From positions 62,001 to 126,000 of the forward strand of contig NZ_JAKKDU010000009.1 of NCBI RefSeq assembly GCF_021728535.1: a stretch of 64,000 bases of DNA. Reading direction: 5' to 3'. The notes under the pieces were generated by a model that saw only the letters and a program-made list of their open reading frames with translations, was not told the DNA's origin and made no database searches. The position numbers and the translations under genes were made by a program. This document shows positions 1-8,987 of the stretch, piece after piece (the first letter of the stretch is position 1; the number at the start of each line of letters is the position of its first letter). The DNA comes from Wocania arenilitoris (GTDB lineage: Bacteria > Bacteroidota > Bacteroidia > Flavobacteriales > Flavobacteriaceae).

Positions 1-229
1 TAAAGGCACCATTCTCTTCAAAATGCATGTTTTGTGCTGCTACTTTTACTTTAGATTTTTTTGTTGCTTTTACTGCACCTGCTAAACTTACAAATGTTGG
101 TGCTATAATTACGTTTGCATTTTTAATTTTTGCTTTTTTTACTTTTTTTGCAACTTGTTTAGCTAACTTTTTTGATTCTGCTAAACCATTGTTCATCTTC
201 CAATTTCCTGCAACAATTTGTTTTCTCAT
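1..229 (-). CDS. tpiA: Triose-phosphate isomerase, N-terminal part (cut by window edge)
   Basis: Reverse-complement translation from the ATG at 229 begins MRKQIVAGNWKMNNGLAESK, which carries the NWKMN substrate-binding motif of triose-phosphate isomerase. It continues for 76 residues through an IIAPTFVSL strand to the window edge without a stop. TpiA interconverts dihydroxyacetone phosphate and glyceraldehyde 3-phosphate in cytoplasmic glycolysis and gluconeogenesis. The catalytic His and Glu lie beyond the visible part. The gene is last in a minus-strand run after the DUF1599, DoxX and thioredoxin genes. It has its own -7 like element at the end of the thioredoxin gene, so it may be transcribed independently. 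Confidence 0.95.
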   Translation of the reverse strand, partial: MRKQIVAGNWKMNNGLAESKKLAKQVAKKVKKAKIKNANVIIAPTFVSLAGAVKATKKSKVKVAAQNMHFEENGAF

Positions 230-288
230 AAGATTGGTATTATTTTTTATGTTTTGAAGTTAATCTATTTTATATATTGAATTTTGCA

Positions 289-296
289 CAAAAATA
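289..296 (-). promoter_or_regulatory. Candidate -7 element for tpiA
   Basis: On the minus strand this reads TATTTTTG, matching the Bacteroidetes -7 consensus TAnnTTTG. It lies 60 bases upstream of the tpiA start. I see no clear TTG -33 element, so the call rests on the -7 motif alone. Confidence 0.4.
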
Positions 297-788
297 CTAC
301 TTTTTTATGGCTTGAATTAACTTATCATCTCCTGCTTTTATTGCTTTAAATAATTCTATATTTCCTGCTTTGTTTATTACCATATATCTAGGAATCCAAT
401 TTAAATTTATAAAATTGGAAAAAACGCCATCCCAACCTGATTGAATAAAATAATGCACACCTGTAAGATTGTATTTTTTTATGCCTCTTTTCCATGATTT
501 TTCGCTTTTATCTAATGATAAAAACACATAAACTACATCTTTAAACTCGTTTTGTAATGCTTTAATTTCTGGTATTGCTACAATACAATCTTTACACCAA
601 CTTGCCCATATATCAATAAATACTGTTTTTCCTTTATAGGTGTTTAAAATGTCTTTGAAAGTGGTGGTGTTTCCTTCTAAAGTTATAAATGTATCGTTTA
701 ATGCTTCGTCTGAAAATTGTGTTGGCTCCTCTGTATTGCAACTAAAAATACTGAACAATAGAATTAAAATGTAATTCGTTTTTTTCAT
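297..788 (-). CDS. TlpA-like thioredoxin-fold lipoprotein
   Basis: This 163-residue protein starts with a lipoprotein signal (MKKTNYILILLFSIFSC, lipobox Cys17). A thioredoxin-like domain of the AhpC/TSA-TlpA type follows. The redox motif is WASWCKDC (Cys65 and Cys68), with a cis-proline candidate in NWIPRYMV. The family performs thiol-disulfide exchange or reduction at the cell envelope; a lipid-anchored periplasmic location is inferred. It lies directly downstream of the DoxX/MauE protein on the same strand. Membrane DoxX/MauE proteins paired with thioredoxin lipoproteins are common in Bacteroidetes, so joint action in envelope redox chemistry is plausible. The substrate is unknown. Confidence 0.85.
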   Translation of the reverse strand: MKKTNYILILLFSIFSCNTEEPTQFSDEALNDTFITLEGNTTTFKDILNTYKGKTVFIDIWASWCKDCIVAIPEIKALQNEFKDVVYVFLSLDKSEKSWKRGIKKYNLTGVHYFIQSGWDGVFSNFINLNWIPRYMVINKAGNIELFKAIKAGDDKLIQAIKK

Positions 789-854
789 TTTTTATTTTAA
801 TGATGGCTTATGTAGCTACAAATTCACGAATGCCTTGTTTTATAAAATCTTAAC

Positions 855-2177
855 TTATTCTTTTTTTAAATCGATTTTCATAAAACCGTCGTAATTACTA
901 TTATTGACTATATTTATAGAATCTATTATTGAAGAGTCTATGGTGTATAAATAGTTTTTAAAAGTTTTATCAGCTAAAACGGAATCCATTTCTTTTTTGG
1001 TTGAAACCTTTCCGTCTATAACATAAAGAATATTATTTATTTTAATCCGACTCGTTTTTGGTGCTGACTTCCATTCTACTTTAGGTAACTTCAATTTTTC
1101 AATATCGTTCCAGTGGAGTTTTTGTTTTACTGTTCCAGCATCTAATTCTAATATTCCTGGGTTAGAACGCACAACCGTTTTTAGTGCTTTTTCATCACAT
1201 AAATACCAATTAAAATTTAAATTATAAGCATTATTGATACGCTGCTTAGCATCGTTTCCAGATGCTGTTAATCCTATAACTTTATAACCATTTTTAATAG
1301 CTTCATCGGTTATTGCTTTTAGTTTTAAAACACCTTCTTTTTCAATCTTTTCTAAACTATACGAGACTATAACAATTAGATTTTCTTTACTTAAAAAATG
1401 CTTAGTTAAATCTTCGTCATCAGTTTCAATAGAAAAATCTAAAACTGGTGGTTGATATGCTTCTCTAATAACTTTGGTTTCTACACCTACATACTCGCCA
1501 TCAACTGTTGGATAGCTACCATCTGTAACAATTTCTTTTTCTTCACCATTAATATTAAATGTCCATGTGTATTCTTGAATAGCTTTTGGTGCATCCTCAG
1601 GAATTATCATACCTTCATAAATATTGTTTCCAATTTTATAGGCTCTAAAATCTATTGTGGGTAAATGCATAAGTACATGATAGCCAAACCACAAACTAAC
1701 CACAAAGCTTAATAGTGCTAGAATTGTAGTTGGTAATTTGCTAAGCAAAGGTTTTACATGTTGTAATCCAAATACTAAAATCAGAATAAAAAACAGTAAT
1801 ATAACATCTTTAGTAAAACTCTCCCAAGGTGTTAGTTTTAATGCATCACCAAAGCAACCGCAATCTTTCACCTTATCGAAATAAGCCGAATAAAAGGTTA
1901 AAAATGTAAAAAAAACAATCATTGCTAACAAACTCCAAACGGTGAATTTAGGTTTGTAACCAATGAGTAAAAATACACCTAAAACGACTTCGAAAACCAC
2001 AACGAGAATAGAAATACCTAGAGCATATGGTATTAAAAACTCTATATTTAAAACATCAGCACTAAAGTATTCTTCTAGCTTATACGAAAACCCTAGAGGG
2101 TCATTTAACTTTATAAATCCTGAAATGATAAATAAAACACCGACGAATATTCTGCTTAATGCTACTAGTATTTTCAT
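855..2177 (-). CDS. DoxX/MauE-family membrane protein with C-terminal thioredoxin-like region
   Basis: The N-terminal 170 residues hold several hydrophobic segments. The start (MKILVALSRIFVGVLFIISG) and the segment DCGCFGDALKLTPWESFTKD are typical of DoxX/MauE-like proteins. The soluble C-terminal part contains a region resembling a thioredoxin fold (around LIVIVSYSLEKI and YKVIGLTAS) but no CxxC. The longest frame opens at 2189, but that ATG lies inside an intergenic palindromic repeat, so I prefer the ATG at 2177, which gives 440 residues starting MKILVALSR. It precedes the TlpA-like gene, suggesting a two-protein envelope redox module. The exact function is unknown. Confidence 0.8.
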   Translation of the reverse strand: MKILVALSRIFVGVLFIISGFIKLNDPLGFSYKLEEYFSADVLNIEFLIPYALGISILVVVFEVVLGVFLLIGYKPKFTVWSLLAMIVFFTFLTFYSAYFDKVKDCGCFGDALKLTPWESFTKDVILLFFILILVFGLQHVKPLLSKLPTTILALLSFVVSLWFGYHVLMHLPTIDFRAYKIGNNIYEGMIIPEDAPKAIQEYTWTFNINGEEKEIVTDGSYPTVDGEYVGVETKVIREAYQPPVLDFSIETDDEDLTKHFLSKENLIVIVSYSLEKIEKEGVLKLKAITDEAIKNGYKVIGLTASGNDAKQRINNAYNLNFNWYLCDEKALKTVVRSNPGILELDAGTVKQKLHWNDIEKLKLPKVEWKSAPKTSRIKINNILYVIDGKVSTKKEMDSVLADKTFKNYLYTIDSSIIDSINIVNNSNYDGFMKIDLKKE

Positions 2178-2184
2178 AAATTTT

Positions 2185-2263
2185 GTCATTCCCGAGAAGG
2201 CGGGAATCTTTTTAATTGAACCTTAATTTTTATAAAGTGGATTCCTGCCTTCGCAGGAATGAT
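2185..2263. repeat. Inverted pair of short palindromic repeats (GATTCCYGCCTTC type)
   Basis: Two copies of a roughly 24-bp palindromic element face each other, at 2185-2208 and 2240-2263. The second contains ATTCCTGC, a 4-base loop and GCAGGAAT. A third copy lies at 44083-44106. The first copy overlaps the upstream in-frame ATG of the DoxX gene. Confidence 0.85.
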
Positions 2264-2265
2264 AA

Positions 2266-2805
2266 CTATTCTTCTTTTAAATGAATTAATGCAAAAACTG
2301 CATAATTAATCATGTCTTGATAATTAGCATCAACACCTTCGCTTACCAAAGTTTCACCTTTGTTATCTTCAATGGTTTTAACGCGTAATAATTTTTGTAA
2401 AATTAAATCGGTTAAACTACTTACCCTCATATCTCGCCACGCTTCTCCATAATCATGGTTTTTATTTTCCATGAGTTTTTTTGTAATGGCAGCTTGTTCG
2501 GTGTATAAATCAGTAGCCTCTTCTGTAGTCATATCAGGTTGTTCAACCACACCTTTTTCTAACTGTATAAGTGCCATAATACAATAATTAATTATACCAA
2601 TAAACTCACTTACTTCACCTTCATCTACCTTTCTTACTTCGTTTTGTTGTAAACCTCTAATGCGCTGCGCTTTTATAAAAATTTGGTCGGTTAATGATGG
2701 TAAACGTAATATCCTCCACGCACTACCATAATCACTCATTTTTTTAATAAATAAACTTTTACAGGTATCTATTACAGCATCGTATTGTTTTGAAGTATCT
2801 TGCAT
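2266..2805 (-). CDS. DUF1599 protein with two repeated domains
   Basis: This 179-residue cytoplasmic protein is built from two homologous halves. Residues about 8-85 contain KKMSDYGSAWRILRLPSLTD and residues about 95-178 contain NKNHDYGEAWRDMRVSSLTD. Each half ends in an INY-ALI/H helix. The pattern matches DUF1599, a family linked in published comparative genomics to nucleotide metabolism or modification; the biochemical role is not established. It is first in the minus-strand run leading to tpiA and is divergent from folP. No signal peptide or membrane segment is visible. Confidence 0.8.
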   Translation of the reverse strand: MQDTSKQYDAVIDTCKSLFIKKMSDYGSAWRILRLPSLTDQIFIKAQRIRGLQQNEVRKVDEGEVSEFIGIINYCIMALIQLEKGVVEQPDMTTEEATDLYTEQAAITKKLMENKNHDYGEAWRDMRVSSLTDLILQKLLRVKTIEDNKGETLVSEGVDANYQDMINYAVFALIHLKEE

Positions 2806-3115
2806 CTATGGTAAACTCATTTTAATTTTTTCTATTTCCTAAAAAATGGCTAAAATTCATTAATATTACGTTACTTTTCTTACACATAGCGGTGCTATGT
2901 CTTTTAAAAAGTGCCTCATCTTAATAAATTTTATCTCATTTTCGGTTAAAAACAAAAAATCAAGATGAGTTCAATATCAATTTTGTGTAAATTTCGCTTA
3001 AATTGTTTAAAGTTCAAAAGTTTAGTGTTTAAAGTTTTGGAGTTTATATTTCTACTTTCAAGTTTAATGTTTTAGGTTTGGAATTTGATATTTTAAATAT
3101 TGAGATTTTAAGATT
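2806..3115. other. Divergent intergenic region between DUF1599 gene and folP
   Basis: I see no gene here. It holds a short hairpin CATAGC-ggt-GCTATG near 2886-2900 and an inverted repeat CTCATCTT (about 2914-2921) with AAGATGAG (about 2962-2969). From about 2998 to 3110 it is a T/G-rich stretch of imperfect TTTAAAGTTT-like units. It must carry promoters for both flanking genes, but I cannot place them firmly. Confidence 0.6.
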
Positions 3116-3949
3116 ATGATGATTAATTGCAAAGGACAACTCATCGATTTATCATCACCAAAAGTGATGGGGATTTTAAATATTACACCAGATTCGTTTT
3201 ACGATGGTGGCTCTTATAAAAATAATAGAGTCATTTTAAACAAAGTTGAAAAAATGCTTAATGAAGGAGCAACATTTATTGATGTTGGTGCTTACAGTTC
3301 GCGTCCAAATGCCGATTATGTTAGTGAAACTGATGAATTAAAACGCATATTACCCATTGTTAATTTGATTTTAAAAGAATTTCCAAGGACATTGCTTTCT
3401 ATTGATACCTTTAGAAGTGAAGTTGCGAAACACTGCGTTGAAGCAGGCGCTTGTATGATTAATGATATTTCGGCAGGAAAATTAGATGATGCTATGTTAC
3501 AAACTATTGCTAATTTAAAAGTGCCATATATTATGATGCATATGCGTGGCACTCCGCAAAACATGCAACAAAAAACACATTATGATGATTTGATAAAAGA
3601 TATCATCTTTTATTTTTCTGAACGCATTACAGCTGCCAAACAATTAGGCATTATTGATATGATTATCGACCCTGGTTTTGGTTTTGCAAAAACTTTAGAG
3701 CAGAATTTTAAAGTTTTAAATCAATTGGAATTATTTAAAATGTTAGACAAACCTATTTTGGCTGGTATTTCCAGAAAATCTATGATTTATAAAACTTTAG
3801 AAACCTCAGCTAGTAATGCTTTAAATGGTACAACGGCTTTAAATACGGTGGCTTTACAAAAGGGTGCTTCTATTTTACGAGTGCACGATGCTAAGGAAGC
3901 TGTGGAGTGTGTAAAATTGGTTGAAGCTCTAAAACAAATTACTATTTAA
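3116..3949 (+). CDS. folP: Dihydropteroate synthase
   Basis: This 277-residue protein has the family landmarks in order: MGILNITPDSF at residues 18-28, a strand with IDVGAYSSRP, LSIDTFRSEVAK, MHMRGTPQNMQ, DPGFGFAKT, GISRKSMI, and a C-terminal RVHDAKEAVE segment. The enzyme condenses p-aminobenzoate with 6-hydroxymethyl-7,8-dihydropterin diphosphate in folate synthesis and is the sulfonamide target. Length is normal. It opens a plus-strand run with a lipoprotein gene and cdaA, a gene order I recognise as common in Flavobacteriaceae. Another folate/pterin gene, folE, lies at 20.3 kb. Confidence 0.97.
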   Translation: MMINCKGQLIDLSSPKVMGILNITPDSFYDGGSYKNNRVILNKVEKMLNEGATFIDVGAYSSRPNADYVSETDELKRILPIVNLILKEFPRTLLSIDTFRSEVAKHCVEAGACMINDISAGKLDDAMLQTIANLKVPYIMMHMRGTPQNMQQKTHYDDLIKDIIFYFSERITAAKQLGIIDMIIDPGFGFAKTLEQNFKVLNQLELFKMLDKPILAGISRKSMIYKTLETSASNALNGTTALNTVALQKGASILRVHDAKEAVECVKLVEALKQITI

Positions 3950-3954
3950 AACAA

Positions 3955-3981
3955 CTCCCTTACTCCCTCTTTTTTAGGAGG
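3955..3981 (+). repeat. CTCCCTTA-CTCCCTC repeat after folP
   Basis: The segment CTCCCTTACTCCCTC followed by TTTTTTAGGAGG recurs in opposite orientation at 11566-11591, so it belongs to a dispersed intergenic repeat family. It sits directly after the folP stop. Confidence 0.6.
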
Positions 3982-4010
3982 AAAACTCATTCTTTATAAA
4001 GAATCTAAAT

Positions 4011-4688
4011 ATGAAATATAACTTTATATCTATTTTATTACTACTTATTTTTTCCTGCGGAAAAGAAAAAGTGATTTTACTACCAGAAATAACGCATTCT
4101 GAAACTACCGATATTAAAGATGTTTCTGCTGCTTATTTATTTTATGATGAAACTCAAAAAGATAGTGTTGAGCTAAATAGAAAAAACCTAATTAGCACCA
4201 CAAATTGGTTGGTAAATGTGGATAAACGCTTAACCTTAAAACAAGCTATTCCTCATATTAAATTCCTCCAAGAGAAAAAACGAAACTCAAGCCATATAAA
4301 TGAAAATGCTAAAAATTACTTTACTTGTAGTGATATTAGCAGACAAAATCTAGGTTTTATTGAGTTTACGGATGTTTATTATAACAAAAAACACATTGTA
4401 AATGTTTTGGCGGATAACTATTCTTCTTTAAGCAACAAATTAATTATCAATATAGAATCTTTAAATGACATAAAAATAAATTCTCATTTTAATGAAATCA
4501 ACATAACTCATTCTAATAGCCAAGAACTAAACCAAGACATTAAATCTTTATCAAACAATAAAAAAAATACCGTAATGTTATTCTTCGGTAAAAATTTGTT
4601 GTTTCAAGATTATATCACAATAAAATCAATTATTTCAAAATTGAATTTAGAAAATATAACCATATCTAATAACGAATTTATTTATTAA
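4011..4688 (+). CDS. Conserved lipoprotein of unknown function
   Basis: This 225-residue protein has a lipoprotein signal (MKYNFISILLLLIFSCGKEK, lipobox Cys16). The mature part contains SAAYLFYDETQKDSVELN and STTNWLVNVDKRLTLK, with no enzyme motif I recognise. It sits between folP and cdaA on the same strand with short gaps, so co-transcription is likely. I do not recognise a named family. Its place next to the c-di-AMP synthase may be ordinary synteny rather than a functional link. Confidence 0.7.
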   Translation: MKYNFISILLLLIFSCGKEKVILLPEITHSETTDIKDVSAAYLFYDETQKDSVELNRKNLISTTNWLVNVDKRLTLKQAIPHIKFLQEKKRNSSHINENAKNYFTCSDISRQNLGFIEFTDVYYNKKHIVNVLADNYSSLSNKLIINIESLNDIKINSHFNEINITHSNSQELNQDIKSLSNNKKNTVMLFFGKNLLFQDYITIKSIISKLNLENITISNNEFIY

Positions 4689-4725
4689 CCCATATTTTAC
4701 TAAATTTACCAAAACCCACTAACCT

Positions 4726-5511
4726 TTGGAAATTTTTAAAGACCTTTTAAAATTTACAGTTGTCGATATTATCGATGTTATTTTAGTAGCCCTACTACTC
4801 TACTACATTTACAAGCTTATAAAAGGTACTGTTGCCATTAATATTTTTATTGGTATTATTATTATCTACTTGGTTTGGAGATTAACAGATTTTCTTGAAA
4901 TGGAACTCCTAACCAGCATTTTTGGTGGTTTTATTAAAGTAGGTATTATTGCTTTAATCGTGGTATTTCAACCAGAAATCAGGAAGTTTTTACTTATGGT
5001 AGGCTCGACAAATTTTAGTAGGCGACGCAAATTTTTACAGCAATTTAAGTTTATAAAAAATGAAACTGGAGACGAAACCGATGTAGATGCCATAGTTTCT
5101 GCTTGCGTTAAAATGGGGGCATCAAAAACTGGAGCACTTATTGTTTTTGAGCGTAATAATAACCTTGATTTTTTATCGTCTTCTGGTGATGAAATGAACA
5201 TAAAAGTAACTCAACCCATTATAGAAAGTATCTTCTTTAAAAACAGTCCGCTACATGATGGTGCTATAGTAGTAAGCAATAATATTGTAAAAGCAACACG
5301 TGTTATTCTTCCTGTAAATAACGAAAAAAATATACCACAACGTTTCGGATTACGCCACAGAGCTGCCATTGGTGTTACCGAAAAAACGGATGCTTTAGCC
5401 TTGGTTGTTAGTGAAGAAACAGGACATATTTCTTATTTTAAAGATGGTGAGTTTGTTGTGTTTGACAACACCGATCAGCTTAACAAAATAATTAAAAAAG
5501 ATCTAGCTTAA
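4726..5511 (+). CDS. cdaA: Membrane diadenylate cyclase CdaA (c-di-AMP synthase)
   Basis: This 261-residue protein has about three transmembrane segments within residues 12-82 and then a DisA_N/DAC catalytic domain. The two diagnostic motifs are DGA at residues 178-180 (SPLHDGAIVVS) and RHR at 210-212 (GLRHRAAIGVTE). It makes cyclic di-AMP from two ATP at the inner membrane. Translation appears to start at TTG (4726), since no ATG lies near the conserved N-terminus. The stop codon overlaps the ATG of the following broken DUF3667 gene, so the two were probably translationally coupled. In many bacteria c-di-AMP controls osmotic balance and envelope integrity. Confidence 0.93.
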   Translation: MEIFKDLLKFTVVDIIDVILVALLLYYIYKLIKGTVAINIFIGIIIIYLVWRLTDFLEMELLTSIFGGFIKVGIIALIVVFQPEIRKFLLMVGSTNFSRRRKFLQQFKFIKNETGDETDVDAIVSACVKMGASKTGALIVFERNNNLDFLSSSGDEMNIKVTQPIIESIFFKNSPLHDGAIVVSNNIVKATRVILPVNNEKNIPQRFGLRHRAAIGVTEKTDALALVVSEETGHISYFKDGEFVVFDNTDQLNKIIKKDLA

Positions 5512-6296
5512 TGAATTGTAGAAACTGCAACAATACGCTTAGAACCGATTTTAGTTTTTGTCCAGATTGTGGTTCTAAAATTATTAGGAATAGATTGACT
5601 CCTAAAAGTTTAACATATGATTTTTTAGAGCGCTATTTTAATTTAGATAACACATTTTAAAAACAATCAGACATATAATTATTAAGCCAGAAAATGTTTG
5701 TGGTGGTTATATATCTGGAATTCGAAAAAAATATTTAAATCCAGTAAGCATGCTTGCAATTACGCTTACATTATCTGGATTTATTCTTTTCTTGATAAAA
5801 AAAGTAGCATGAAGTAATATTGATTTTTCAAAAATAAGTTACGCCCAAACTAGCTCTGGTGGTGTAGGAACTGAAAAAATAATGTCTGCAACTATGGAGT
5901 ATAGTTCGATACTTTTTTTTATTTTACATTCCCTTTATAGCATTTGCTAGCTATTTATTCTTTAACAAAAAGCAATACAACTTTGCCGAACATACAGTAA
6001 CTTCAATATATGCATTGACTAGCTTTGGTATTATTGGATCAGTTTATGCAATTATAACACTTCTTACAAATCCACAGTTTTATGTAGATGCAGCACTTAT
6101 TTACTCCTTGGTGATGATATTGTTTTGTATTTATGTTTGCTACAAAAATTCTATGGACAGTCTAAAATCTTTGTTCTGGAGAATCCCTCTGTTTTTGTTG
6201 ATTTTTTTAATTGGATATATGGGTATTTCACTTGTAACCTTAGTCATTTTATTTCTAACAGGTGAAATATCAATCCAAGATTTAATACCGAAATAA
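5511..6296 (+). pseudogene. DUF3667-type zinc-ribbon membrane protein, inactivated
   Basis: The frame opens with ATG at 5511, overlapping the cdaA stop. It encodes MNCRNCNNTLRTDFSFCPDC, a four-cysteine zinc ribbon typical of DUF3667 proteins. It then breaks near 5659, where a single missing T would restore NTFLKTIRHIII and continue the protein. Further on there is an in-frame TGA at about 5811 and another frameshift at about 5927. Beyond that, hydrophobic segments (FIAFASYLFF, LLIFLIGYMGISLVTL) run to a normal stop at 6296. Three independent lesions make a sequencing error unlikely. The remainder shows the expected multi-helix membrane part. Confidence 0.85.
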
Positions 6297-6300
6297 TCTT

Positions 6301-8067
6301 TTATGCCACTTCCTCCTTTAAAAACTGAACTTCGTATAGGTTTCTGTAATACCCATTTTCTTTTTTAAGTAATTCGTCATGAGTACCTTGTTCAACAATT
6401 TTACCAGCATCCATAACTATAATTTTATCCGCCTTTTTTATGGTTGCTAATCTGTGAGCAATAACTATAGATGTGCGCCCTTTAGTAATTTTATCAGTGG
6501 CATTTTGAATGAGCTGTTCAGAATAAGAATCTACCGATGATGTTGCTTCATCTAGCACCAAAATACTCGGGTTAGTTACATAAGCACGTAAAAATGAAAT
6601 AAGTTGACGTTGACCAGAAGATAGCATCACGCCACGTTCTTTTACATTATAGTTGTAACCATTTGGCAAACTCATTATAAAATCATGTATACCAATATCC
6701 TTAGCTGCTTTTTCTACTTCAGCCTCAGTAATTTCTGGATTGTTTAATGTAATATTATTCAAAATAGTATCGGCAAATAAAAATACATCTTGTAATACTA
6801 CAGCTATTTGTGTGCGTAAAGATTCTAAAGTAACCTCTTTAATATCAATATCATCAACACAAATGGCTCCATCTTTAATTTCGTAAAAACGATTTAGTAA
6901 ATTTATAATAGTCGATTTTCCTGCACCAGTAGCTCCAACAATGGCAATAGTTTCTCCAGCATTAACATTAAAGGAAACACCTTTTAAAACCTCCTCATCT
7001 TCAACATAACTAAAATATACCTTTTTAAAAGTTATATCGCCTTTAAAGTGTTTTGCTATATGAGTTCCTGTATCGTCAATTTGCGACGTTGTGTCTATAA
7101 CTTTAAACACGCGGTTTGCAGCAACCATACCCATTTGCAACGTATTAAACTTATCGGCTATTTGCCTAAGTGGTCTAAACAACATGGGAATAAACATTAT
7201 AAAAGCCACTAAAGTCCCTTTGGTTATACTGCCCTCTAAAACCACATTTAATCCACCGTACCACGCCACCAAACCAATAGTAATTGAACTTGATAAATCT
7301 GCCAAAGGAAAAAATATAGAATTATACCAAACAGTTTTTAACCAGCCTTTTTTATGGCGATTGTTTATAGTTTTAAATCTTTTATATTCTGTGGTTTCGC
7401 GTGTAAATATTTGCAATATTTTCATGCCCGTTAAGCGTTCTTGCACAAATGAATTTAGATTTGAAACTTCGTTTCTTACCTCCTCAAAAGCTTTTTTCAT
7501 GTATTTCTGAAAAATACGAGTGGCATATAATAATAAAGGCAACATGGCAAACACAATTAAACTCAATTTTACGTTGGTATATACCATAAAACCAAAAACT
7601 ACAGCCATAGTAAGTAGGTCTCTAAAAATCATAAATAATCCTTGACCAAAAATATCGGCAATACGTTCCATATCGGTTACGGCTCTTGTAATAAGTACAC
7701 CAACTGAAGAATTATCGTAATACTTCATTTTAAAACGAAGCAAATGATTAAACAGTTTTACACGAACATCCATAACCAAATTTTGCCCTAGCCACGAGGC
7801 ATAAAAAATAAATGCTAGTTGAAATATCGTTTGCAAAATTAAAACCCCTAACATAACAGTAATGTAAAACAAGAATTTATCTGGGTTTTCGCCTGCAATA
7901 CTATCATCAATCGCAAACTGCGTTAATTTAGGTGTTGCCGCACTAAAAAGTGCTAACAAAACCACCATTAATAACAAACCCAAAAAGACAACTTTATAAG
8001 GCTTTATATATTGAAATAGACGTGTAAATAATTTTACGTCGAAAATATTTTCTTTCTTTTTAGTCAT
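6301..8067 (-). CDS. ABC exporter (fused permease-ATPase, MsbA-like)
   Basis: This 588-residue half-transporter has an N-terminal six-helix ABC exporter domain (residues about 25-310) and a C-terminal ATPase. ATPase motifs are Walker A GATGAGKST at 378-386, signature LSSGQ at 482-486, Walker B SILVLDEA just after residue 500, and the H-loop His538. Such proteins act as dimers and export lipids, lipid A core or hydrophobic compounds. The substrate cannot be read from sequence. Its ATG abuts the stop of truA, so the two genes are almost certainly one operon. It converges on the DUF3667 pseudogene. Confidence 0.93.
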   Translation of the reverse strand: MTKKKENIFDVKLFTRLFQYIKPYKVVFLGLLLMVVLLALFSAATPKLTQFAIDDSIAGENPDKFLFYITVMLGVLILQTIFQLAFIFYASWLGQNLVMDVRVKLFNHLLRFKMKYYDNSSVGVLITRAVTDMERIADIFGQGLFMIFRDLLTMAVVFGFMVYTNVKLSLIVFAMLPLLLYATRIFQKYMKKAFEEVRNEVSNLNSFVQERLTGMKILQIFTRETTEYKRFKTINNRHKKGWLKTVWYNSIFFPLADLSSSITIGLVAWYGGLNVVLEGSITKGTLVAFIMFIPMLFRPLRQIADKFNTLQMGMVAANRVFKVIDTTSQIDDTGTHIAKHFKGDITFKKVYFSYVEDEEVLKGVSFNVNAGETIAIVGATGAGKSTIINLLNRFYEIKDGAICVDDIDIKEVTLESLRTQIAVVLQDVFLFADTILNNITLNNPEITEAEVEKAAKDIGIHDFIMSLPNGYNYNVKERGVMLSSGQRQLISFLRAYVTNPSILVLDEATSSVDSYSEQLIQNATDKITKGRTSIVIAHRLATIKKADKIIVMDAGKIVEQGTHDELLKKENGYYRNLYEVQFLKEEVA

Positions 8068-8811
8068 TTATATTTTTATATCGTCTGGATATTCAATTTT
8101 GGTTAAATATAAAGCATGGGCTGGCACAGAAAAACCTGCTTCACTTCTATTTTTAGATTTAATAATTTGGTGCAATTCTTCAATAGATGTTTTGCCTAAA
8201 CCAATATTAATCATAGTTCCTGCAATAGCTCTTACCATATTACGCAAAAACCTATTGGCTTTAATTGTAAATTGCAGCTCGTTATTTTTAATAACCCATT
8301 CTGCTTTCATAATATTACAATAATACGTTTTTACATCGGTATTACTTTTTGAAAAGCATTGAAAATCTTTATAATCGAATAAAATTTTTGAAGCTTCATT
8401 CATTTTATCAACATCCAAAGTTTGCTTCACATAAAACGAATTGTTAAAAGTAAACACATTTTTATCTAAAGCTATTCTGTATAAATACGTTCTGCTTAAT
8501 GCGTTAAAGCGCGCATGAGTATCATTTTTCACTTTAAAAATATTATAAATAGCAATATCTTTTGGCAAAAACGAATTAAGCTTAAATATTAAATTATCAT
8601 CACTTAACTCATCCTTAAAATCAAAATGAGCAAACATTTGCGAAGCATGCACACCAGTATCTGTTCGTCCTGCACCCATTACAGAGATTGGCGTTTTTAA
8701 TACAGTAGATAAGGCATTTTCTAAAACTTCTTGTACTGATGCGGTTTTAGGTTGATTTTGCCAACCATGATAAGCACTACCATTGTAAGAGAGTTCTATA
8801 AAATATCGCAA
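8068..8811 (-). CDS. truA: tRNA pseudouridine synthase A
   Basis: This 247-residue protein has the TruA signature GAGRTDTGVHA, with the catalytic Asp51, and the characteristic start RYFIELSYNGSAYHGWQNQP. The C-terminal part contains NRFLRNMVRAIAGTM. It converts uridines 38-40 of the tRNA anticodon arm to pseudouridine in the cytoplasm. The end abuts the start of the ABC exporter gene. A -7 like element lies just upstream. Length and motifs are normal. Confidence 0.97.
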   Translation of the reverse strand: MRYFIELSYNGSAYHGWQNQPKTASVQEVLENALSTVLKTPISVMGAGRTDTGVHASQMFAHFDFKDELSDDNLIFKLNSFLPKDIAIYNIFKVKNDTHARFNALSRTYLYRIALDKNVFTFNNSFYVKQTLDVDKMNEASKILFDYKDFQCFSKSNTDVKTYYCNIMKAEWVIKNNELQFTIKANRFLRNMVRAIAGTMINIGLGKTSIEELHQIIKSKNRSEAGFSVPAHALYLTKIEYPDDIKI

Positions 8812-8836
8812 TTTGTTTTATTTTTTAATGAGATTG

Positions 8837-8844
8837 CAAAGATA
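8837..8844 (-). promoter_or_regulatory. Candidate -7 element for truA-ABC operon
   Basis: On the minus strand this reads TATCTTTG followed by C, matching TAnnTTTG. It ends 26 bases before the truA start codon. No clear -33 TTG is seen. Confidence 0.45.
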
Positions 8845-8987
8845 GAGAGATTTGATTTTCTAACGAAAATCATTGTCTTAATTAAATATTAAAAGATTTA
8901 TAATTACGAAGTGATTTTTCTTAAGGACTCTATCGGAAGGAGCTTGCGCAATTATGGTTAAACACTTTCATATAATAGATAAACACA

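Noticed and set aside
2185-2189. Longer start of the DoxX gene
   Set aside because: The ATG lies inside a dispersed palindromic repeat; the ATG at 2177 gives the family-like start MKILVALSR.
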